From: J038 sp036734085
Lineage (GTDB): Bacteria; Chloroflexota; Anaerolineae; Aggregatilineales; Phototrophicaceae
NCBI GenBank assembly: GCA_036734085.1
Contig: DAIMZF010000090.1
Span: 1 to 13,101 of the forward strand
Direction: 5' to 3'
Length of the DNA: 13,101 bases
The notes below the pieces were generated by a model, which worked only from the letters and a program-made list of their open reading frames with translations, had not been told where the DNA came from and did no database searches. A program made the position numbers and the translations under genes. Positions 6,554 to 13,101 of this stretch are shown piece by piece (the first letter of the stretch is position 1; each line of letters starts with the position of its first letter).

Positions 6554-9163
6554 CTATCCATCGTTTAAAGAGATAACGGCGGGCCTGCTGACACGATAAA
6601 TACGCGCTGTGCCAAAGGGTGATTGCGACTCGCACACAATCTCATAATTATCAAAGAACTTACCTTCACCATCGTTGCCGTATATCTGGCGCTCTGTCGC
6701 GCCGTATATGATGTAGTCAATATCGTATCGGTCAATGACGGGCTGAGCAAGGTCAAGTCGGGCGGCAGTAAACAACAGGTCTAAATCCTGCGGGCGTGTG
6801 CCAACCACCGCGCCGTAGCTCGTGCCGCGCCACTGCGATTGATGATTTGCCCAACCCATAATAACCGGGATACCCGTGAGTGAGCCAACACGGGCGTAGA
6901 TGCTATTATAACTACCACGCGGCATTGCTTCCGCGACGACGACCTGCTCACGCCCAACCAACCCATGCAGGCACATAATCACTTCATAATCCTGCTGAGG
7001 CACAAAGCCTGCACCACCATCAAGCGTCAGGGTATGTTCAGGGGCGTTGATGATGCCTGTTTCTATCCACATGCGGTAGTAAATGCCCATCGGGAAGTAG
7101 AGCAAGCCAGCGACGAGTACAGTGACGGTCAGCAGGCTATAGGCCGTGCGCCAGACGAGCGCCGGGCGAATTTGGCCGACATCCGCAATGATACTATAGC
7201 CAGCATACGCCGCCGCCACACTGAACAGCACCCATGCCTGATAGTAAAATTTGAACACGGTGTTCATCCGGGTCTGGAAGGTATCTCGCAGATAGACAAA
7301 CTCCGGCACAAGCACCAGCCCTACCCCACAGACGATGAGCAATAACGTAAACCCTGTCGCTACAGGATAAGGCGGTACAGGTTTAGAGTCATCGTCTCGC
7401 GCAGGCGTAGCCGGGCTGGGGAAAAGCCGAGCACAGGCCAACAATAACACAGCTAACATAACAATCAAAGTCAACAGGTTCTCTATGCGGCGTCCCAAGA
7501 CAATACTATTGACATTATCCCAGCCTATGCCACTGGGCGCGGTTAAATCCCGGCGGAGGGCGGCATACGACGGGTCAATCACGTTGAAGGCGACCAAGAC
7601 ACCCATTATCATGAGCAAGGCAAAAAGAACGCCAACGCTTAAGCTGACGCCGGAGAACCAATTCAGGCTTGCGGCGCGTCTGCCGCGCCAGACCTCCACA
7701 GCGATGTAAGCGCCCAAGAGCAGGATGAACGGGCCAAACATCAGGAACATCTGTTGGGGGCGGGTAGGATACAGCACATTGGGTAGAATGCCGCCTAATT
7801 GTGAGGTAAACCCCGCCAGGAACGGGAAATAGACTGTCACAGAAATAAGCAACAAAGCGCCGCCAAAAATCGCAAGAGAAGCGATATGGGCTAAATCCAG
7901 ATGACGATGGCGCGTGATGCGGCGTACTGCTTCCGCACCGACAATCACGATGATATAAACTGGCGCATCCCATGTATTGAGGAATATAAGTGCCCCAATA
8001 CACACACCATAAAACAGTGTTCGTAATACATCCGGCGGGTGGGTGGAAAATAACACATTTACGGCCAGGCCAAGCGCCAACAAGACAAAAGGCAAGGTCA
8101 TCAGATGCGGGTGGCTATCCCCCAGCAGGAAGCTAAAAGCGGGGAATTCGTCAATCACTTCATTGACGCGCTCACTAGGGACGGTCAAAGGTTCAGTCAG
8201 GGGCTGGCCGCGATAGATGTCTCCGGGTTGCAGGTCAAGCTGTGGGGAACGCTCCGTGATAGTGCGGGCATGATCAAACCACCACCAGAAGGTGTTATCC
8301 CGTTCTGGCTGAGTGGGGGCTTGGGCACGGCTTTTTGTATCCCAAAATTGAAAGTAGGCGTCGTCAAAATCCGCCGTGCGATAAGGTAGTTCCACAAAGA
8401 CCATGTTAAAGTTGCTCATCAGCAACAGGAAAATCATGCCCAGTAAGCCAAAGCCGATGGCTGCGTCATGGGTGTTATGACTACGCGAATTTTCATCAGT
8501 GTTTAATTTGGCATGGGCGCGTATGAGATTAGTCACAACACCAAAGGTTGCGCTCCCGGTAAGGGCAAATAACAACGCAAGGTGCATGTTGTAGCCTACA
8601 GTGCCCGCTACCCCTACCAAAGTCGCATTGATGGCGGCCATGACGTAGCCAAAGTAGTAATAGCTGATGGCATAACCCGAAAGCCAAGGATCGTTAGGCG
8701 GGAAGTTGGCACTTTGTTGGATGGCGGTCATGAAGGCCAAATCCATTGGTTTTTCTGTGCCGGTTAAGCTATTTTGATGGGCACGAAAGACGGCAAAACC
8801 AACCAACAGGACAACAAACAGCACTTCCGTGATGATGATGTGGCGGCGGTTTTGTGCCCACCATTGCCGCCAATCAAACACGGTTTTGAGGTTCAAGTAA
8901 ATGGTCAGGCTGGCGGCCAGCACAACCACCCAAGCGAAGAGAATGCTCCCGGCTGAGTTGTTGATGAAGCCCATTACGGCTAAAAACCAGAATGTGAAAG
9001 CAATCAGCAGTAAGCCCGCCGGACGCGCTAAGGTATATCCAGCATCCGGCAAGGCGGGTAACAGACGCACCAACGCAGGAAGCACGGTCAAGCCCATCGC
9101 GGAGATAACCAGCCACCAACTAACGATAATCCAGCCTTCACGGAACAACCAATCCAACAGCAT
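6554..9163 (-). CDS. Chlor_Arch_YYY family membrane protein (DUF2298/TIGR03662)
   Basis: This is an 869-residue protein with about 14-16 likely membrane helices. It fits the single-module class of the YYY family, usually some 700-900 residues. Motifs in order: paired Trp in the first helix (16-17), EKPMD (137-141), the name-giving YYYFG (168-172), GDSHPH (348-353), NTWD (396-399), RMNTVFKFYYQAW (632-644), then a soluble C-terminal domain with GWANHQSQWRG (770-780) and YDIDYIIYGATERQIYG (813-829). The His/Asp motifs in the outer loops are candidates for metal or sugar-phosphate binding, but that is inference; the family's reaction is not established as far as I know. The start is an ATG two bases after the TAA of the upstream gene, with AGGGG ten bases upstream, inside the end of that gene. 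Translation is therefore almost certainly coupled to the upstream paralogue. It probably acts with the neighbouring GT-C proteins in surface glycan assembly. Confidence 0.9.
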   Translation of the reverse strand: MLLDWLFREGWIIVSWWLVISAMGLTVLPALVRLLPALPDAGYTLARPAGLLLIAFTFWFLAVMGFINNSAGSILFAWVVVLAASLTIYLNLKTVFDWRQWWAQNRRHIIITEVLFVVLLVGFAVFRAHQNSLTGTEKPMDLAFMTAIQQSANFPPNDPWLSGYAISYYYFGYVMAAINATLVGVAGTVGYNMHLALLFALTGSATFGVVTNLIRAHAKLNTDENSRSHNTHDAAIGFGLLGMIFLLLMSNFNMVFVELPYRTADFDDAYFQFWDTKSRAQAPTQPERDNTFWWWFDHARTITERSPQLDLQPGDIYRGQPLTEPLTVPSERVNEVIDEFPAFSFLLGDSHPHLMTLPFVLLALGLAVNVLFSTHPPDVLRTLFYGVCIGALIFLNTWDAPVYIIVIVGAEAVRRITRHRHLDLAHIASLAIFGGALLLISVTVYFPFLAGFTSQLGGILPNVLYPTRPQQMFLMFGPFILLLGAYIAVEVWRGRRAASLNWFSGVSLSVGVLFALLMIMGVLVAFNVIDPSYAALRRDLTAPSGIGWDNVNSIVLGRRIENLLTLIVMLAVLLLACARLFPSPATPARDDDSKPVPPYPVATGFTLLLIVCGVGLVLVPEFVYLRDTFQTRMNTVFKFYYQAWVLFSVAAAYAGYSIIADVGQIRPALVWRTAYSLLTVTVLVAGLLYFPMGIYYRMWIETGIINAPEHTLTLDGGAGFVPQQDYEVIMCLHGLVGREQVVVAEAMPRGSYNSIYARVGSLTGIPVIMGWANHQSQWRGTSYGAVVGTRPQDLDLLFTAARLDLAQPVIDRYDIDYIIYGATERQIYGNDGEGKFFDNYEIVCESQSPFGTARIYRVSRPAVISLNDG

Positions 9164-9165
9164 GT

Positions 9166-12100
9166 TTATTCTACCCCTACGTTGAAGGCCGATTCAGTTT
9201 CTAATAAGCGTGTGAGGAACACGCGGTCAAGCGCATCCGGGATGACTTCGTAAATGGCGGCCTGCCCTTGTTGGTAGACTAAGCGCAATAGCCCTAACCC
9301 CACCATGTCATCGAATTTATCCAGCCCATTCGTGATGCCGTAACGCTGACGCTCATAATCCGAGACAATGATATAGCTTACGTTGTAATGACGTAGCATC
9401 TTCACGGCGATGTCGATGTCGGTTGAGGTGTAAAAGGCGTTAACATTGGCGCGGCGGTTGGCGACGAGCGCGGGCAATTGATCCAATGAGCGTTGCTGGC
9501 GCTGCTGGTAGTCCCACCCGATGACGGTTGGCAAGCCGGTATTGATGGCGATACGTGCGCCCCACTGGTAGGTGACTCGTCCGCTTAGGGCTTCTATGAT
9601 GGTGGGTGTGCCCTGTACGTTATCCTGCAACCACCGAATGACGTTGTAGTCGTGTTCAAACTCGACAAAATCCGTCAGGCCGTCTTCCCAATGGCGTGCA
9701 TAGCGCATATATTCGAGGCCGTCTAAGGTCAGGGGCACATCCGGCGCAAGGCGGAAAACTGCTTTGCCCTGTGTGGCGGTGATGGGGAACATCGCGGCCA
9801 CGAGAAACATAAAACCGAATACGGTATACCATGGGGTCGCCAGACGTAACCGCCAATGGCCGGAATTGCGTACAACCCACGCGAAGGCCGCCCCCCCTGC
9901 CACACTGAAGATGAGCCAAACCTGCATGTAGAACTTAAAGATGCTGTTCTGGCGTCCGTTGTCAAAGCGCAGAGTGATAAATTCCGTGCCGAGTGTGATT
10001 GCTAACCCTAAGCCGACAATTACAAGGATGTATTGCATCGCACGGGATTGGCCGGGACGGAAGAATAGCAGGATAATCCAAGCGACGAGCGGAAGGACAA
10101 TAAGTGCGACCTGATAATCCAGCAAGGCGGCGACAAAAGCGATGAACAATACGGTTAGCATGAGGCCTAAAACCAGCAAGATAAGCCACAGCTTGCCGCG
10201 TAAATCACCTACTTTGACGGAAGCCAACCAGCGCCCGGTTTCCCATATGAGCAGGGAAACAATGAGGAACAGGAAGAATCCGTGAATCTGGAAATAGGCC
10301 CAAAGTGGGGTTTTATTGCCCTCCCAGATTTTAAATTCTGTGAGGGCACTGTTGAACCACCACGTAAACGGCAGTGCAATCAATGTGGTTAGGATGAGGA
10401 AACCGCCAATGCGTGTGACCATGGAAAGCACCGAAGCACGCGAGAGATTGCCCCAGTTGAGCCACCATGCGTAACCCAAGCCAAGCACACTGAGGATTAA
10501 AAAGGTGGGGTAATCCCACGTATTAACCGCCTGGAACAAGCCAACGACTAAGGCACCAAAGAACAGAGTGCCGAACACAGTCAGGCCGCGCCGTCTGTCG
10601 CGCCCGGCGACCAGTACCTCGTGAAAGACAAAGACAAGCGCAAATAACATCAACGGCATGGAAATCATGTGCGCGTGCAGGTCGCCATATAAAAACGTGA
10701 AGTACGGCATTTCGTTAATTGCGCCGTCGCCGGAATTGGGTATCTCCGTGATGGTGCGCGTGGGCGCCCAGAACCATCTGTCCGGGCGGATGTTTAACTG
10801 CTGGTTATTGAATAAAATACGACCCGTGCCACGCACAAAACCGCCGACCAGCGTTGTCACATTGTTGATTTGATACCCTACACGGTCAAATACGCCGGCG
10901 TTACTGGCGCGTTCGCGGGCATCGCTGAGGATGATTTCCTGTGCTAGTTCATCCGGCAACTGGTCTGATGTTGCGGTGAAGTCTGCGGTAAGCTGGCGGT
11001 TATAGTATTCAACTAAGCCTGTGGGCTGTTGATAGCCGCCCATCGTCGCCACGCCATTGACGAACACGCGCATGGTATCTAAATTACCGAGTACCACCGC
11101 CAATAACAGCGCCATGATGCCCGCGACCAATGGATTGCCCAGCGTGCGCCGTCGGGGGGTGGGCGGGGTAGATTCTGGCTCGGCGGGTTGCTCCGCTGTG
11201 CGCCATGAACTGACGACATTATAGGCCACACTAAACGCGCCTAACCCGGTGACTGAAAACAAGGTAGGCAGAATGAGGTTATAGGCAATGGAAGGCATAA
11301 TGGCTGTGAGCAAGGTCGGTACACCAACGATGACAAAGCCAAAGTAGTAGTAATTGATATAGCCTTCCGCGAACCAGGGATCAATAGCCGGGAAAATCGT
11401 ACTACGGAGGACGCCGTTAAAATAGGCAAAGTCCATCGGTTTTTCGCCACCATAGGCATTGTGCCACAGGTCGGGGTTGGTGAGGCGGACGCCGATAAAA
11501 GCCAGGTACATCACGGCGGAAAGCGCCTCAATGGTCAGCAGTAAGCGCCAACGGGACATCAGATAGGCCACAAATTTTTCCCGGTTGTGCCATGCGACAA
11601 ATCCGCTAAGGGCGGAAAGCGCCAACAATGCCAGCAGAACACCGCTTTGATTCCACAACGGAATACGCAGAGTGCCTAACAACCATAATAGCCATGCAAT
11701 GAGTGTGATGCCGATAATCTTCGCAAAGCCATAGCCTCTATCCGCCAAGCCGGGAAAGACGACAAACAGCAACGGCCAAACCGCCAGCCCAAAGGTGATG
11801 ATGACCAGCCACCACACGACAACGGCTAACGCCTGATTGCGATTGATGAGGCTATCGGCGCTGAAACGCTCCGCCCAAGTGCCGCCGGATTGTTGTATCT
11901 GGCGCATTTCCGGCGTGAACATCAGGTGGGTGGGGGCTTCATCCACTTGCAGGGAGGAAAGCGGCAGGATATTGGCGATGGTGGAGTCGTTGTAGCTCTC
12001 GATGATTTGATTGGTCTGCCGGAGCGGAACGTTCAAGATGAGGCGGGTATTTTCCGGTGAGTAGTCTTCCGTTTTGCGAAACAGCATCACCACCGGATGA

Positions 12101-13101
12101 TCGTAAACGGTAAAGGCTTCTTCCGGCTCTAGTTCGTTCAACCATGCGGGCGAGTTAAAAAACGGCAAGTGCTGGTCACTCACACGGAAGGGGCCGAACT
12201 CAAAAGTTTCTTGAAAAACACGCTCTAGCTCAAAGCCGAGTTCTCCGCTAAACAGTGCGTCGTAATAGGCATTGGTCATCGGCCAGCGCAGGGGGTTGCG
12301 CGACTGGGAATCGTAGCGGCGGTTAGTGTTGACCCAGATGTAATCGGTCTGGTCGAGAATGGTGGTGAGCCTGTCGCGCTGGATTTCGTTATCGCCGGAT
12401 ACGATGTCCAGATGGAACATCTGCACCAACCCCTCCCAGGGCGCCTGCGACTGTAACGCCAGACACTCATCAAAGCTATAAAGTCCCGGCGGTGGGTTGT
12501 CGGCCAGCGTCATGCCGGTGGGCAAGGGATAGCATACTTTGGCGGGAATGGCTTCATCCCAGGGGAGTTCTGTGCCCATTAACGCACCGGAAGCAATCAT
12601 CATGCCGCCGTCAACCTGTACGGTGAAGAGATAACGCCCGCCTGTTTCAAAGTTCACGGGACGGTCTAGCGGGATGGTATGGTGTTCACCGAGTACGTGT
12701 GTGTCCGACGGGAAAACGCCTTCTATCTCGCCAATCGCCAATGTATTGCCTAGTTGGTCGGCAATGATAACGCGAATTGTGCGCGGCTCTGCATCGTAGG
12801 AAAGGTCTTGGGAAAGTACGTTTGTCACGGGGTCAACCTGAGACTGCATCACCACAGCGGCCAGACGATGCGCGTTTACTTCCGTGACTGTGCCACCCAT
12901 AGCCACATGAAAGGATTGGCTAACGGGGGCATTGGGCATTAAACGTGTAGCGGAATACTTCATCTGTTGGTCTAGCGGGATGGTGTTGGATGCGCCGCCG
13001 TGCCGCAGGGGGATATTGATTAACGGCGTTGTATCATCCGCGCCTTCGATGACCATATAAAAGTCGCCGGGCACGCGCTCCCATGTGTAATAGCCGGATT
13101 G
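9166..13101 (-). CDS. large fusion membrane protein: C-terminal end of a GT-C-like module plus Chlor_Arch_YYY (DUF2298) module, partial at N-terminus
   Basis: The frame is open to the right edge: codons before the GTG at 13074 continue as QSGYYTWER, so that GTG is internal and the true start lies outside. Numbering from 13074, residues 1-160 look like beta-rich, secreted-type sequence with two TIPLD repeats (31-35, 133-137). Residues about 215-335 resemble the soluble tail of a GT39-like protein, ending FTVYDHPVVMLFRK (321-334). A membrane helix with paired Trp (421-422) then opens a full YYY module: EKPMD (544-548), YYYFG (575-579), GDLHAH (797-802), NTWDYP (851-856), RQNSIFKFYMQVW (1041-1053), and a C-terminal soluble domain with VIGWDYQQRQQR (1184-1195) and YNVSYIIVSDYERQRYG (1230-1246). 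The order matches the downstream 869-residue protein throughout. The window shows 1311 residues; a GT-C catalytic part probably precedes them. Its TAA is two bases from the next ATG. The inferred location is the cytoplasmic membrane with large outer domains. Confidence 0.88.
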   Translation of the reverse strand, partial: QSGYYTWERVPGDFYMVIEGADDTTPLINIPLRHGGASNTIPLDQQMKYSATRLMPNAPVSQSFHVAMGGTVTEVNAHRLAAVVMQSQVDPVTNVLSQDLSYDAEPRTIRVIIADQLGNTLAIGEIEGVFPSDTHVLGEHHTIPLDRPVNFETGGRYLFTVQVDGGMMIASGALMGTELPWDEAIPAKVCYPLPTGMTLADNPPPGLYSFDECLALQSQAPWEGLVQMFHLDIVSGDNEIQRDRLTTILDQTDYIWVNTNRRYDSQSRNPLRWPMTNAYYDALFSGELGFELERVFQETFEFGPFRVSDQHLPFFNSPAWLNELEPEEAFTVYDHPVVMLFRKTEDYSPENTRLILNVPLRQTNQIIESYNDSTIANILPLSSLQVDEAPTHLMFTPEMRQIQQSGGTWAERFSADSLINRNQALAVVVWWLVIITFGLAVWPLLFVVFPGLADRGYGFAKIIGITLIAWLLWLLGTLRIPLWNQSGVLLALLALSALSGFVAWHNREKFVAYLMSRWRLLLTIEALSAVMYLAFIGVRLTNPDLWHNAYGGEKPMDFAYFNGVLRSTIFPAIDPWFAEGYINYYYFGFVIVGVPTLLTAIMPSIAYNLILPTLFSVTGLGAFSVAYNVVSSWRTAEQPAEPESTPPTPRRRTLGNPLVAGIMALLLAVVLGNLDTMRVFVNGVATMGGYQQPTGLVEYYNRQLTADFTATSDQLPDELAQEIILSDARERASNAGVFDRVGYQINNVTTLVGGFVRGTGRILFNNQQLNIRPDRWFWAPTRTITEIPNSGDGAINEMPYFTFLYGDLHAHMISMPLMLFALVFVFHEVLVAGRDRRRGLTVFGTLFFGALVVGLFQAVNTWDYPTFLILSVLGLGYAWWLNWGNLSRASVLSMVTRIGGFLILTTLIALPFTWWFNSALTEFKIWEGNKTPLWAYFQIHGFFLFLIVSLLIWETGRWLASVKVGDLRGKLWLILLVLGLMLTVLFIAFVAALLDYQVALIVLPLVAWIILLFFRPGQSRAMQYILVIVGLGLAITLGTEFITLRFDNGRQNSIFKFYMQVWLIFSVAGGAAFAWVVRNSGHWRLRLATPWYTVFGFMFLVAAMFPITATQGKAVFRLAPDVPLTLDGLEYMRYARHWEDGLTDFVEFEHDYNVIRWLQDNVQGTPTIIEALSGRVTYQWGARIAINTGLPTVIGWDYQQRQQRSLDQLPALVANRRANVNAFYTSTDIDIAVKMLRHYNVSYIIVSDYERQRYGITNGLDKFDDMVGLGLLRLVYQQGQAAIYEVIPDALDRVFLTRLLETESAFNVGVE

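Noticed and set aside
6543..6635. N-terminal extension of the short GT-C protein from GTG at 6635
   Set aside because: It would overlap the end of the YYY gene by 82 bases and adds about 30 polar residues before the expected membrane helix; ATG at 6542 fits the operon spacing better.
13072..13074. GTG at 13074 as the true start of the large YYY fusion
   Set aside because: The frame stays open with protein-like sequence (GYYTWER) up to the window edge, and no ribosome binding site precedes this GTG.

Overview
The window is one strand-uniform, tightly packed block of six protein genes, all read from the minus strand. In transcription order (high to low coordinates) they are: a very large membrane protein with a C-terminal YYY/DUF2298 module (cut by the right edge), a second YYY/DUF2298 membrane protein, a short and divergent GT39-like GT-C membrane protein, an ECF-type sigma factor, a single-pass anti-sigma-like protein, and a long Agl23-like (TIGR03663-type) GT-C membrane protein that is open across the left edge. 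No tRNA, rRNA, CRISPR array, insertion sequence or terminator was seen. Apart from roughly 50 bases before the sigma gene, there is essentially no non-coding DNA.

Organism: the pairing of Chlor_Arch_YYY (TIGR03662/DUF2298) proteins with TIGR03663 proteins is, as I recall it, largely limited to some archaea and the bacterial phylum Chloroflexota. A bacterial ECF sigma factor in the same gene string argues for a bacterium. With a base composition that looks a little above half G+C, the best guess is a member of Chloroflexota, perhaps of the Anaerolineae or a relative. This is inference from gene content, not from a search.

Layout: positions 13101-4572 hold three large polytopic membrane proteins joined by gaps of 2 and 11 bases. 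Positions 4571-4515 hold a short spacer with a weak promoter-like sequence. Positions 4514-3353 hold the sigma/anti-sigma pair, 4 bases apart. Positions 3344-1 hold the Agl23-like protein, 8 bases after the anti-sigma stop, with its ribosome binding site overlapping that stop codon.

How they may work together: GT-C proteins take sugars from lipid-linked donors on the outer face of the membrane. The two YYY proteins carry the same ordered motifs (EKPMD, YYYFG, GDxHxH, FKFY) and are clearly paralogues. The two Agl23/GT39-like proteins share a C-terminal WxLRDF-containing soluble domain. The set therefore looks like a multi-protein apparatus for making or modifying a surface glycan, with its own envelope-sensing sigma/anti-sigma switch built into the operon. 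The biochemical function of the YYY family is, as far as I know, not established. The most notable points are the sigma/anti-sigma pair inside the GT-C operon, the degenerate zinc-binding motif of the anti-sigma protein, the apparent loss of the catalytic Asp in the short GT-C protein, and the fusion of the end of another GT-C-like module in front of the first YYY module.
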